In this document: positions 9,208-18,364 of the stretch, in pieces | Numbering within the stretch: the first letter of the stretch is position 1 | Layout of the letters: each line of letters opens with the position of its first letter | DNA from: Saprospiraceae bacterium | Lineage (GTDB): Bacteria; Bacteroidota; Bacteroidia; Chitinophagales; Saprospiraceae | Reading direction: 5' to 3' | Assembly: GCA_016711125.1 (NCBI GenBank) | Contig: JADJTQ010000001.1 | Span: forward strand, 682,001 to 746,000 | Length of the DNA stretch: 64,000 bases | The notes under the pieces: model-generated | The model's input: only the letters and a program-made list of their open reading frames with translations | Database searches by the model: none | What the model was told of the DNA's origin: nothing | Position numbers and translations under genes: made by a program

Positions 9208-9810
9208 TTAATATGGTACCGCCAGATAGTCCCTGGTCTGGTTCGTTAGTGGTGGTTCCGAATTAAAAAATCCGATCGAGAACGTTTCAAATTGAACACA
9301 GCTTCCTAAACAATTAATCACATCAAAATGCAACATGGGACCCTGTTGTGATCCCGCACTCCCGCTGTATCCGATCGTATCACCTCTGGATACCTGGCTG
9401 CCTAAGTTGACCAGTGCACCAGCACTTTTGACATGTAAGTACCTGCCGAAGGTTAAATTCGGATGCTCAACCACAATGTAATTGATGTTTTGTCTTGCCC
9501 GATCACTATCTGCAAAGCGGTCTTCGATGGAGATCACTTCCCCATCAGCAGCAGCAGTGATAGCCGATCCAACCGGCATAGCAAAGTCAAAAGCATATCG
9601 GGCATTGGTGTTGTGGTCGAAGCTGCTACAGGTGCCCTGGATCAACTTGTAGGATGTTCCCACCGGGAAAGGCAATGCATAATCGTTGCTCGCGGGAGTG
9701 ATGCATGAGAAATCACTTACTACGTCTCCGATGCCATCGTCCTCTTTGCAGGCGGCCAAGAGCAATAAACAAAAAATGGCAGTCTGGCTAAAAAGAATGC
9801 TAATCTTCAT
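9208..9810 (-). CDS. M23/LytM-like lipoprotein, apparently missing metal ligands
   Basis: The 200-residue protein has a lipoprotein signal (lipobox LLAAC, Cys21) followed by a lysostaphin-type M23 fold. Visible parts are YAFDFAMPVGSAITAAADGE, YLHVKSAGALVNLGSQVSRG, DTIGYSGSAGSQQGP and LHFDV. In active M23 peptidases the zinc is held by HxxxD and a C-terminal HxH (usually HLHF). Here the last motif reads MLHF, so its first His is absent, and the residue four before the first Asp is Arg rather than His. The protein may therefore be a non-catalytic LytM-type regulator or binding protein of peptidoglycan rather than an endopeptidase; this is inference. It is a single-gene unit facing the PHP gene. 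Confidence 0.82.
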   Translation of the reverse strand: MKISILFSQTAIFCLLLLAACKEDDGIGDVVSDFSCITPASNDYALPFPVGTSYKLIQGTCSSFDHNTNARYAFDFAMPVGSAITAAADGEVISIEDRFADSDRARQNINYIVVEHPNLTFGRYLHVKSAGALVNLGSQVSRGDTIGYSGSAGSQQGPMLHFDVINCLGSCVQFETFSIGFFNSEPPLTNQTRDYLAVPY

Positions 9811-10153
9811 GGTCTTAAATGCCCTGGTTTGGCCGCGATATTAAGGAAAATATCTCGTTGATCAGTTTCTTAATTTTACCAGTGAGTACAATAGGGTGAG
9901 GAAATAGATGGATGCAACTGATTTATAAAAAAAAGGGTTAAACCTCCCCAGATTTAACCCTTCCTCAAAATAGTAATCCCAAATGGAAAGACGGGAATTC
10001 ATTACAATTGATGAATAGCAATAATTTTACCAAATTTAATATTGCTGAAAAAGCTTTAACTTTGCTTATTCTTTTTTTATATATAAGTAATTGATAATCA
10101 TATATTTATAGAAGGTATCATTCGATGTGTTAAAGTTTTCTAAATCTCCTTTT
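9811..10153. other. intergenic region, 343 bp
   Basis: It contains the upstream region of the M23-like gene and the 3' untranslated stretch and terminator of the Omp28-like gene. No coding potential was seen. Confidence 0.6.
9925..9962 (-). terminator. rho-independent terminator
   Basis: On the minus strand, a perfect 10-bp stem (AAGGGTTAAA at 9953-9962 complement with its partner at 9933-9942) has a 10-nt loop. It is followed by a run of eight U. It lies about 190 bp beyond the stop of the Omp28-like gene and would end that transcript. Confidence 0.75.
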
Positions 10154-11140
10154 TTATTCTTTAATAAACCGCACAATACCTTTTTTATTACCCAAGTCAA
10201 CCTGGACTAAATAGGTGCCAAGAGGAAGATCGTTGACAGGAATAGAAAGCGTGTTTTCCGGAACTTCGATCGAAAGGGATCTTAGTTTTTGCCCCAGATG
10301 GTTGAGCACTTCGATGCCATAAATTCGATAGTCTTTACCTACGGTAACATGGATAAGATCTGAAGCTGGGTTAGGAAAAGCCTTGAGTTCTGCTTCGATG
10401 GAAACATCGGTAAGACTGGTTGTCACTTCATCAAACTTGGTACCTGAATTTAAGATGGCGCGGGATGTGACTTCCTGAACAAATGCAAGCACATAGGCTT
10501 TATCAGGATTAACTCCATCTGGCACCGAATATTCGTAGTCAAGTACGGTGGATTGTCCAACTGCTGGCATCTGAAAATCATCACCTTCAGCCGAAGACAG
10601 AAAATTACGCAATACATCGTAGTGTTCAGTTTCACCATTATTTGCGGTTAAATCAACACTCTGTTCTAAAAGTGCAACAAATAATTTGTAGCTGCCATCA
10701 GGAACTCCCCCTTGAGATTTGATGGTTATTTTTGCAGAGCGGCTGGAACCCGTTTGTTCAATGACCTCGACTGCGACCGGAGAAACCTGGTTTTGCTGCT
10801 GTTGAAGATCACTTTCGAAAGCACCAGCAGAATTCGAACTTCTGATGCCATTTATAAAGAGAGTAGGGGTACCACTTATCCCATAATATTTTTTTCTCGC
10901 TTCATTATCCTCCTTGTTGAAATTATAGAGTGGACATTGAGGGTAGGGTACTGATGGATGGATAGTAATTCGATGCAACTTCGAATATTGATTATAGACG
11001 ATCCGAAGGGCTGGATTTTTCCCGGAACAAATCGGACACCAGGTATTTGTAAACCATTCGACCAATTCATATTTGGCGAATTGAGCTTGAGCCACAAATG
11101 GCAAAATTAAGAATAACGATAGGTATAATTTTTTCATCAT
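10154..11140 (-). CDS. Omp28/thioredoxin-like secreted protein with T9SS sorting domain
   Basis: The 328-residue protein has a signal peptide (1-19, FVAQAQ). A thioredoxin-like fold carries the CxxC site WCPIC (Cys35, Cys38) and the matching cis-proline segment GISGTPTLFING. A beta-sandwich region (about 120-235) is followed by a C-terminal T9SS type A domain (about 245-328, ELKAFPNPASDLIHV ... GIVRFIKE). The arrangement matches the Omp28-related family of Bacteroidota. It probably acts as a cell-surface or secreted thiol-disulfide protein; its partner proteins are unknown. It has its own terminator and its start is 127 bp from the small conserved gene upstream on the same strand. Confidence 0.88.
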   Translation of the reverse strand: MMKKLYLSLFLILPFVAQAQFAKYELVEWFTNTWCPICSGKNPALRIVYNQYSKLHRITIHPSVPYPQCPLYNFNKEDNEARKKYYGISGTPTLFINGIRSSNSAGAFESDLQQQQNQVSPVAVEVIEQTGSSRSAKITIKSQGGVPDGSYKLFVALLEQSVDLTANNGETEHYDVLRNFLSSAEGDDFQMPAVGQSTVLDYEYSVPDGVNPDKAYVLAFVQEVTSRAILNSGTKFDEVTTSLTDVSIEAELKAFPNPASDLIHVTVGKDYRIYGIEVLNHLGQKLRSLSIEVPENTLSIPVNDLPLGTYLVQVDLGNKKGIVRFIKE

Positions 11141-11267
11141 TTTTTGTTGTAAATCAATGTATTAAACTGCAATGTTACAGGATTTGTTTTACAGGTCCTA
11201 ACTTAAAATCAACCGGATTTATCTCCAATTTGATGGTTAGCGACTCAAAGTCGATACTAGGAAAGGG

Positions 11268-11771
11268 TCAAATGAAATTGAGCAAAAGATGATAAGTCTC
11301 CAGGTTTTCTGAAATAAAACCTCCTCTGGTCAGCAGGCCATGTACCTCCATAGTTTTATCTGAATTAATCGCTTTTTCGGCCTTGATCAACCGAAAAGTC
11401 CCTTCCGGTGCTTCCTGGATCATGTTGATAGCCGTGTTGCGATCGAGTTCCCTGAAATCGAAAGAACTCTCCGTAGCGATGGTAATGCCTCGCATTTCAA
11501 TTGTTGTCGTTTCATCATTAAAGTGATAGAAAAGCCATCCATTGGCGGTGACAAACTCGATTAGCCGGCATTTGCTATAAACTTGTTCTAGCACGTAATC
11601 ACTGAAAGCGACAATAGCCTCATTTATCTGATTTGCTTCAGATGAAATATATTGTTGCCAAAGATCAGCTGAAATGCCTTGGCTGGCAAGAAAAAGCACA
11701 AAATCCCTTTCTAAGGCTTTGAGCTCCGCTGATGATAGCATTCGATATTTTGGATTTAATGATAAAGGCAC
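11268..11771 (-). CDS. small conserved cytoplasmic protein, DUF6495-like
   Basis: The 167-residue protein has no signal peptide or membrane segment. The N-terminal pattern (KYRMLSSAELKALERDFVLF, then LASQGI and a W) resembles the DUF6495 family found across Bacteroidota; the assignment is from memory of the pattern. A shorter start at Met11 (11741) would leave room for a shared promoter with the divergent TerC operon; otherwise only 42 bp separate this start from the TerC start at 11814. No function is known. Confidence 0.75.
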   Translation of the reverse strand: MPLSLNPKYRMLSSAELKALERDFVLFLASQGISADLWQQYISSEANQINEAIVAFSDYVLEQVYSKCRLIEFVTANGWLFYHFNDETTTIEMRGITIATESSFDFRELDRNTAINMIQEAPEGTFRLIKAEKAINSDKTMEVHGLLTRGGFISENLETYHLLLNFI

Positions 11772-11813
11772 TTCGAAATGTTGTTATTTTGCGGCAAAAG
11801 TAACCAGCTAATC

Positions 11814-12656
11814 ATGATATCACTAATGATTTGGCCAGATTTTGCGTCAGCAGAAATCTGGATGAGCCTCTTGACTCTGACCTTTCTGGAGATCGTACTG
11901 GGTATTGATAATATTATCTTTATTTCGATCAGTGCCGGTAAACTTAAACCCAAAGATCAGCGGCAGGCTACCAATGTAGGATTAATCCTTGCCATGGCGA
12001 TTCGCATAGTCTTGCTTTTTGGCATCACCTGGCTAATTGCTATGGAGCAGGCATGGTTTGAGATCGATTGGGGATGGATTAAGGGCGCTTTTAGTGGTCA
12101 AAGTCTGATCTTGTTTGCCGGAGGTATATTCTTATTGTACAAGAGTACATCTGAAATTCACCATAAGCTTGAAGGTCAGGAAGTTGATGCGGCTGGCAAG
12201 GGTGCTTCCAATAGCCTGACGCAGGCAATTATTCAAATTACGATCATTAACATCGTATTTTCGTTTGACAGTATTCTGACTGCCGTCGGGATGACTAACG
12301 GACTCCATGGGGCGCTGATTATCATGATCATAGCGGTGGTTGTGAGCGTGCTTATCATGATGGTTTTCGCAGTACCAGTGGGACGTTTCGTCAACAAGCA
12401 CCCAACCATTCAAATGTTAGGTTTATCATTTCTGATCCTGATTGGTTTTATGTTGATCGCAGAGGCAGCCCACTTGGCCAATCTGACAGTCGCCGGGGCA
12501 GAAATCGGATCCGTACCCAAGGGTTATTTGTATTTTGCCATTGCTTTTTCATTACTGGTTGAGTTTCTCAATATCAGGCTCAGGAAAAAACAAATTCCGC
12601 TTCAACTACACGGGATAAAGGAGGAGGCCATGAAAGAAGGCGTATTAAATTCATGA
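11814..12656 (+). CDS. TerC-family integral membrane protein
   Basis: The 280-residue membrane protein of the TerC family has about eight helices. Two acidic membrane motifs characteristic of the family are present: TFLEIVLGIDNIIFISI and IVFSFDSILTAVGMT. Family members have been linked to metal-ion (notably manganese) export and tellurite resistance. ATG at 11814 is chosen because it gives the usual short N-terminus before WMSLLTLTFLEIVLG; an in-frame ATG at 11778 would nearly abut the divergent gene. It is the first gene of an operon: its stop overlaps the next start by 4 bp (ATGA). Confidence 0.88.
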   Translation: MISLMIWPDFASAEIWMSLLTLTFLEIVLGIDNIIFISISAGKLKPKDQRQATNVGLILAMAIRIVLLFGITWLIAMEQAWFEIDWGWIKGAFSGQSLILFAGGIFLLYKSTSEIHHKLEGQEVDAAGKGASNSLTQAIIQITIINIVFSFDSILTAVGMTNGLHGALIIMIIAVVVSVLIMMVFAVPVGRFVNKHPTIQMLGLSFLILIGFMLIAEAAHLANLTVAGAEIGSVPKGYLYFAIAFSLLVEFLNIRLRKKQIPLQLHGIKEEAMKEGVLNS

Positions 12657-13705
12657 AAAATTTCCTGATTCTAATCACCGTTCTGTGGGGGCTTTTTTCT
12701 TGTCAGGAAAAAGCCAGGGAGGGCGAGTATCGGGAGATTTCGGGCGAAACTATGGGTACCTACTATCGTATTACCCTTGAATCAACCGATGGTCTACCTA
12801 CGCAGGAAACAGTTGAAACCTGGCTTCTGAATCTTAATCAGGCTCTTTCTACATACATTCCGTCTTCAGTGATTTCTAGCTTTAATCATGCGCAGCAAGG
12901 AATCGGAGCTAAATCAATTGACAATCGGCAGCTGGCTAAGTATTTTTTTGAGAATGTGGCAATTTCGTCCAAGATCTATGCGGAATCTCATGGCAGTTTT
13001 GATCCTACCGTGATGCCCTTGGTCAACTATTGGGGTTTCGGCTACGATCATGGACAGTTGCTTACCGAGATTGATTCTCAATTGATTGATTCACTCCTTG
13101 ATCTTGTGGGATTTGATCGACTGATGGTCACGGGGCATCCTACCGATTCAATCGCTAAGCCCGATGCAAGGATTCAATTGGATTTTAGCGCGGTGGCAAA
13201 AGGTTACGCAATCGATGTCATTGGCCAATATCTGGAAGACAGCTTTTCTATTGCAAATTACCTCATAGATATTGGTGGTGAATCAAGGGCAAGAGGTGTC
13301 AATCGGGAAGGAAATACCTGGCGGATTGGCATCAATGAACCGGTAGAAAATAGCCCTTTTAGTAATTTTAAGTTTATTGTCGAATTAAAAGACAAGTCAA
13401 TTGCTACTTCAGGCAATTATCGTAATTTTTATGAGGTCAATGGACAGAAAATCAGTCATACTATCAATCCTCATACAGGATTCTACGAGCGCAATGACCT
13501 GCTTAGTGCCAGCATTTTAACCCAAAGTTGCGGATATGCCGACGGATATGCCACAGCCTGTATGGCAATGGGATTTGAAAAAGCGAAGCACATGGTTGAG
13601 AACGATGATCAACTGGATGCCATCCTGATTTACATTGATTCCGATAATGAAATAAAGCACTACATTACGAAACGAATAGAGCAGTTTATAACCCCCAGTA
13701 AATAA
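12653..13705 (+). CDS. apbE: FAD:protein FMN transferase (ApbE family), lipoprotein
   Basis: The 350-residue enzyme transfers FMN from FAD to a Thr/Ser of target flavoproteins (for example Rnf/Nqr subunits) outside the cytoplasmic membrane, using Mg. The lipobox GLFSC (Cys17) follows a short hydrophobic leader. Motifs in order are GETMGTYYRIT, LDFSAVAKGYAIDVI (canonical substrate-binding motif), LIDIGGESRARG, ISHTINPHTG, and the Mg-binding ADGYATACMAMG. The length is normal for the family. It is translationally coupled to the TerC gene by a 4-bp overlap and followed 5 bp later by the exonuclease gene. No Rnf/Nqr gene is in the window, so its target is elsewhere. Confidence 0.94.
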   Translation: MKNFLILITVLWGLFSCQEKAREGEYREISGETMGTYYRITLESTDGLPTQETVETWLLNLNQALSTYIPSSVISSFNHAQQGIGAKSIDNRQLAKYFFENVAISSKIYAESHGSFDPTVMPLVNYWGFGYDHGQLLTEIDSQLIDSLLDLVGFDRLMVTGHPTDSIAKPDARIQLDFSAVAKGYAIDVIGQYLEDSFSIANYLIDIGGESRARGVNREGNTWRIGINEPVENSPFSNFKFIVELKDKSIATSGNYRNFYEVNGQKISHTINPHTGFYERNDLLSASILTQSCGYADGYATACMAMGFEKAKHMVENDDQLDAILIYIDSDNEIKHYITKRIEQFITPSK

Positions 13706-13710
13706 ATAAA

Positions 13711-14522
13711 ATGGAATTTAATTTAAAGAGAGATTTGTGTTTTTTTGATGTTGAAGCTACTGGCCTGCATGTGATCAGAGACCGGATTATCCAGATTGCA
13801 ATTCGAAAGTTTTTTTCCGACGGACGACCGGCGGCAACATATGTTCAACTAATAAATCCAGGCATTCCCATCAGTCAGGAGGCTATGGATATTACGGGAA
13901 TTACACCCGATCATCTGCGGAATAAACCCACATTTTCGCAGGTGGCCAAAGAGATTTTCGAATTTATCGGAAATGCAGATCTGGCGGGTTATAATAGCAA
14001 CGTTTTGATATTCCGATCTTAATGGAAGAATTAGATAGATCGGGTTTTCAGTTTTCACTGGAAGGTAGGAGGAGTATAGATGTCCAACGGATTTTTTACC
14101 GGATGGAGCCTCGATCACTACGGGCTGCACATCGATTTTATTGTGGAACGGAAATGGGAAATAGTCATGATGCACTGGCTGATGTCGAAGCCACCGTGGC
14201 TGTGTTAGTAGGACAGTTGCAAAAATATGAGGGGGTTGATTTAGTGGACGATGAAGAATGTATAGAGGCTCCAGTTAAAAATGATATGGACGCTTTGCAT
14301 GAATTTACCAACGATCCGAAAATGTTGGATGTAACTCAACGATTAAAATACGATGATAAGGGAATGGTCGTTTTCAATTTTGGTCGCTACCTCGGTCGGT
14401 CTGTCAAAGAAGTCTTTCAAGAAGATCAGGATTATTACCACTGGATTATAAAAAAGGAGTTTTCAGTGCAGGTAAAAGATATCGTCCGGAAAATACATAA
14501 AGAATTACATGCAGGTCAATAG
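13711..14522 (+). pseudogene. DnaQ-like 3'-5' exonuclease, one frameshift near 14000
   Basis: Two frames (13711-14022 and 14022-14522) together encode one DEDDh exonuclease of about 270 residues. The first part has the ExoI motif FFDVEATGLH (D, E). The second part has the ExoIII motif NSHDALADVEAT (H, D). Between them, inserting one C at 14000-14001 restores the ExoII segment GYNSNRFDIPILMEELD, including its Asp. After the nuclease domain comes a short segment VFNFGRYLGRSVKEVF ... YYHWI, like the C-terminal domain of ExoX-type enzymes. Because all catalytic residues survive and only one base is missing, an assembly error is as likely as true loss. It lies in the TerC-ApbE operon, 5 bp after apbE. 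Confidence 0.85.
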
Positions 14523-15327
14523 GAGGCTTACAATTCTTCTGTTATTCACCATCTTATTGTTGAGTTGTTATGAGAAAAAAGAGGGATGTCTGGACGTCCT
14601 TGCCGCTAATTTTAATTTAGAAGCGGATGTTGATTGTTGTCAGGATCCTGGCACTTGTTGTTGTGAGTATCCTAAATTATCTTTTAGTATCAAACATCAA
14701 TTTGGCAGTGAAAATCTAAGCCGTGGAAGACTCTATACCACTGACTTAGGACAACCATATTACATCGATACCATTCGTTTTTTCATTTCTAATGTCCGAC
14801 TTCTGGATGGTAATGAATATGCGGTCAGCGATACGATTATCATCAAATCATCAAATGGTGAGGAAGTGGCCCGACCCGATGATGTGGCGATCGTATCTTC
14901 GACCAGTTTTTCTATAGAGCTTGGTGACTTCGTCCGACCTGGCATCTACTCCAATCTCAGTTTTGTAGTAGGTATCACTGAGCCTGAGAGAACTGCTTCC
15001 TATGACCAATTTGAAAGCCCACACCCTTTGGCTGAGAACCAAACCAGACTGAAGGACAGCATTTCCAAATCCTTGCTATTGTATGATGTGGGCTTGATAC
15101 CGGATACCCTGGATGGGGCAGTGAGTCACTTTCAGCTCCCCGCATCGTTTACAGTCCTCATTAACTTGCCAGTAGAAATCATCAAGGAACCAGGTAAGTC
15201 CATCACCATTCCCTTGGGGATCGACTATCAGAAGTGGTTAGAAACTCTTGACCTGGACAATGGGGATCCCGACTTGCAAAACCAAAAGATTTTGCAGGGG
15301 ATCGGGCAAAGTTTTAGTATTCTTTAA
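14509..15327 (+). CDS. MbnP-like lipoprotein with Cys-rich N-terminus
   Basis: The 272-residue lipoprotein (lipobox LLLSC, Cys20) has a body (about 54-270) resembling the MbnP-like domain: KLSFSIKHQFGSENL, DTIRFFISNVRLLDG, SNLSFVVGITEPERT. Characterised MbnP is a periplasmic copper-binding protein paired with a MauG-like peroxidase; no peroxidase gene is adjacent here. Between the lipid anchor and the body is a Cys-rich stretch, GCLDVLAANFNLEADVDC, then six Cys in all (27, 43, 44, 50, 51, 52). It resembles the GC-D-P-A-A-NYN-A short repeat of secreted Bacteroidota proteins. The start overlaps the exonuclease gene by 14 bp, and this is the last gene of the operon. Confidence 0.78.
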   Translation: MQVNRRLTILLLFTILLLSCYEKKEGCLDVLAANFNLEADVDCCQDPGTCCCEYPKLSFSIKHQFGSENLSRGRLYTTDLGQPYYIDTIRFFISNVRLLDGNEYAVSDTIIIKSSNGEEVARPDDVAIVSSTSFSIELGDFVRPGIYSNLSFVVGITEPERTASYDQFESPHPLAENQTRLKDSISKSLLLYDVGLIPDTLDGAVSHFQLPASFTVLINLPVEIIKEPGKSITIPLGIDYQKWLETLDLDNGDPDLQNQKILQGIGQSFSIL

Positions 15328-15562
15328 TGTATCAATTTTCACAATTGTAGTTTATAGTATGTGACTAACGTACTGAATTACAGAATAATACGAATATTTG
15401 TATTTCATATTATAATTAATAATATGTTACAATATGTAAAAAATGTACTTTTTATCGATTTAGAAACGAATCATCTTTACATCATCAAAGAGACCAATTA
15501 AAGCTTCTGGCAAGCATCTAAAATATTGTTTTTGGATATGTTCATGGGATTATAATTTGTTG

Positions 15563-15597
15563 GACGAGTCGTACTTTTCACTCATGTACGACTCGTC
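15563..15597 (-). terminator. hairpin overlapping the end of the TPR-CHAT gene
   Basis: A perfect 12-bp stem, GACGAGTCGTAC (15563-15574) with GTACGACTCGTC (15586-15597), has an 11-base loop that contains the stop codon of the minus-strand gene. There is no clear U run on either strand, so it may be a structural 3' end or a weak bidirectional terminator between two convergent genes. Confidence 0.5.
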
Positions 15598-18325
15598 TCT
15601 TTTGGTAAAAATGCCAAAAAACCCCAATGATGAGAAGCAAAAGACCAGTTCCAATGGTTCCGGTATATTTCTGATACCATGCCAATTTCAGTTTATTTTT
15701 TGACCAACCCCAGATTTCATGACTCCCCCAGAAGAAGGGATGGATATGGATACCATGGTGGTTTTGCAAATAGGATCGTTTACTCTCGGTAAGTGCCCTA
15801 ATTGCTGATTTACCTTTTGCCAGGTGCTCATAGAATTGGGTCATTAGGTGGGCGCTGGCACGATCTGAGGAACGCCATTGTGTGGATATAATTTGTTGGG
15901 CTCCAGACAAATAGAAAGCTCTTGACAGAGAAGCTGAGCTAAAGTTTGAATGCCCTGTTTCGCAAGCGTCCAATACGATTAAACCGGCCTGACTTTGGAC
16001 GCCATAAATCTCATCAAGGTACAGACAGTGGTCAAATTTTTCGATCTGCGGTCCTATTGCAAGAAAATAACCGGAGGCCTGCGATGCGTCTGCAAACGCA
16101 TGTGAAGCGATATGGATGATGCTGCCCGATTTAAAGGCTTCAATAATTGACGGCTTGTCGTCATCGTTTGGCATGGTCACCTTAAAGTTTTTTGAGATCT
16201 CAGTGGCCAGACTTACACTGCCTGGTAGGTATAATTCAGGTGATGCATCCCTGTTACTTTTAAAGGGTGCCAGGAGATACAGAGGAGCTGGCAACTCAGT
16301 CTCGCGTCGACTCAAAAGTGAACTTATACTATATTCCAACGAGATCTGCTTGTGGGCAACTAAAAAATCTGACAATTGCCAATCTGCCTCAACATCGATT
16401 TGTCGGAGTAGGGTGGAAAATGGTAATTTAAGTAATACTTCATCTGGTATGATCACGACGTCATTGGTGATCTGTGGCTCAACGGGTTCTAGTATTTGAC
16501 GATAAATACTATGTGATATTTGCTTGACCTGCCGGATGTTTTTCCGGAGCAAATCTTCATCATCCAGTAGATGGCTGCCGAAGGTCTGTATAGAGGAGTG
16601 GTATTGATTTACTTCTTCGGTAAAATTAGATCTAAGCGCATATTTGAACGTAGTAACAGTATCTGGTGTGATTAATATGCTAATTGCAAAACTGTCGTCC
16701 AGAAGGTATGAAAGTATGGAGGTGCCTGTGTTTTTAGACCAGGTAATGGCTTGACTTAATGAAGGCGTATTTTCTTCAAAAATCGGAAGTTTGTCTTTTC
16801 TTTTCTGTTTTGTCAATTGTTCTCTCCATTGCAATGTGCTGGTGATAAACTCCTTTTCCAGTTTTAGTAGACTGATGCTATCCTTGTCGACGTGAGCATT
16901 ATGTCTGATGTGTGCCATTTTGCTTTTGTGGATGAGCAGGGTTTTGCCCAGTTCCTTGACAAAGGCGGGAAGGTGAGAATTTCTCTGACCGTATTTTAAA
17001 TAATTTTGATAAAGTATATATTGTTTTTTTTGTTCAACGATCTGAAACAAATCCGCCAACAATTCATACTTGTTTGTTTGGTCATAAAGCTCCAGAGTAA
17101 GGTCACCTGCGATAAAAAATAACTTCTTATAGTTTTCATAAGTTACTTCAATACCCTCGGTCTGATCGATTGCAAACTGTTTTAGTTCCGCCAATTTTAA
17201 TGCTTCCTTGATAATTTGTAGTGCGTATTCGGGATCATTTGGAGATAGTAAGATGGCATATTGATATACAGTGGCAAGATATTCATTCAATTCATCGCTG
17301 GGAGACTGGGGTAAATCCGCAAGGTGAATACTCAGAGCCATGTCAAAATACTTTATAGCATCTGACCTTTGCCCTAATTTGGCTGCAATTTGGGCTCTTA
17401 GGAAGGCTATTTTAGCATTTTCAGTTTGCTCGTGATTGTTTGATTTTCGCAACCAGGTTTCCATTTGATTGACCGATCTTGAGGCTTTACTAAATTCATT
17501 CGCCCGGAGATATGCTAAACTGAAGTTATAATAGTCATTAAAAATTAGCTCAGTTTTTTTGATGGATTGATCAAGATGAAGAGCTTGATTGACATACCAA
17601 AGAGCACTGTCTATTTGATCTAGTTTTCGATAAGCCACCGACAGATTTGTCAATACATTCGAAATTCTTTCAGCATCGGCCTTGCGGCTGATTCGTTTAT
17701 GTAGTATTTTTTTTAAGAGATCTACCTCCGTGTGTTGGTCTCCCAGATAACCTAGGGTTCGGGAGAGATTGAATTCGTCTGTTTCGATCCACGGGTCATC
17801 GGGAGGCAGTATTTTTTTATCGATCTCCAGGGTTTTCTTTTGGTAATGCAGGGCTGTTTCCAAATTCCAGGTCTTATTATGTAAAATGCCCAGGTTGGTG
17901 TAAATATTTGAAAGTTGATATAATGAGTCGGTCAAATTTCGGGAATGCTCAATCGCTTTAAAAAAATAATTGTTGGCGAGTTGATATTGTCGCGATTCAT
18001 CTGCACAAATTCCCAGGTTATTGTAGATTTCAGTTAAGGTCGAATCTGACATCTCCTCTAGGTGTTCCAGACATTTTACATACTGCTCCAGTGCTTCCTC
18101 GTATTGCAATACATTGAGATGAAGATTACCGGCAAATTGGTGCCATTGCCAGTTCCGGTCTTTAAGTTCCACCGTTTCCAATTTCTTGAGACAAGAGTCA
18201 TAATTCAGATCCTGGCAAAGGTCTGACCATGATTGAGCAAGCATAGATGGGAACCCCAAGACACAACCCACCAACAGCAGTTGAAGACGTGCCAATTTTG
18301 GATTAACTTGATTGCGGGTCTGCAT
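15578..18325 (-). CDS. TPR-CHAT caspase-like protease with C-terminal membrane anchor
   Basis: The 915-residue protein has a signal peptide (about 1-31). It is followed by a long helical array of tetratricopeptide repeats (about 40-400, e.g. YNNLGICADESRQYQLANNY), a helical linker (about 400-520), and a CHAT peptidase domain (about 560-880). The catalytic dyad is visible: His742 in IIHIASHAF and Cys788 in LIVLDACETG. A single membrane helix (about 889-906) precedes a short basic tail (KRRVVHE). The signal peptide plus C-terminal helix implies that the TPR and protease parts lie in the periplasm. CHAT proteases are related to caspases and separase and are often activated by partner binding to the repeats; no obvious partner or substrate is adjacent. 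It is convergent with the MbnP operon. Confidence 0.9.
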   Translation of the reverse strand: MQTRNQVNPKLARLQLLLVGCVLGFPSMLAQSWSDLCQDLNYDSCLKKLETVELKDRNWQWHQFAGNLHLNVLQYEEALEQYVKCLEHLEEMSDSTLTEIYNNLGICADESRQYQLANNYFFKAIEHSRNLTDSLYQLSNIYTNLGILHNKTWNLETALHYQKKTLEIDKKILPPDDPWIETDEFNLSRTLGYLGDQHTEVDLLKKILHKRISRKADAERISNVLTNLSVAYRKLDQIDSALWYVNQALHLDQSIKKTELIFNDYYNFSLAYLRANEFSKASRSVNQMETWLRKSNNHEQTENAKIAFLRAQIAAKLGQRSDAIKYFDMALSIHLADLPQSPSDELNEYLATVYQYAILLSPNDPEYALQIIKEALKLAELKQFAIDQTEGIEVTYENYKKLFFIAGDLTLELYDQTNKYELLADLFQIVEQKKQYILYQNYLKYGQRNSHLPAFVKELGKTLLIHKSKMAHIRHNAHVDKDSISLLKLEKEFITSTLQWREQLTKQKRKDKLPIFEENTPSLSQAITWSKNTGTSILSYLLDDSFAISILITPDTVTTFKYALRSNFTEEVNQYHSSIQTFGSHLLDDEDLLRKNIRQVKQISHSIYRQILEPVEPQITNDVVIIPDEVLLKLPFSTLLRQIDVEADWQLSDFLVAHKQISLEYSISSLLSRRETELPAPLYLLAPFKSNRDASPELYLPGSVSLATEISKNFKVTMPNDDDKPSIIEAFKSGSIIHIASHAFADASQASGYFLAIGPQIEKFDHCLYLDEIYGVQSQAGLIVLDACETGHSNFSSASLSRAFYLSGAQQIISTQWRSSDRASAHLMTQFYEHLAKGKSAIRALTESKRSYLQNHHGIHIHPFFWGSHEIWGWSKNKLKLAWYQKYTGTIGTGLLLLIIGVFWHFYQKRRVVHE

Positions 18326-18364
18326 TTTATTAATCGAGATTTTTCAAATTCTAGCCGTCTTTTC

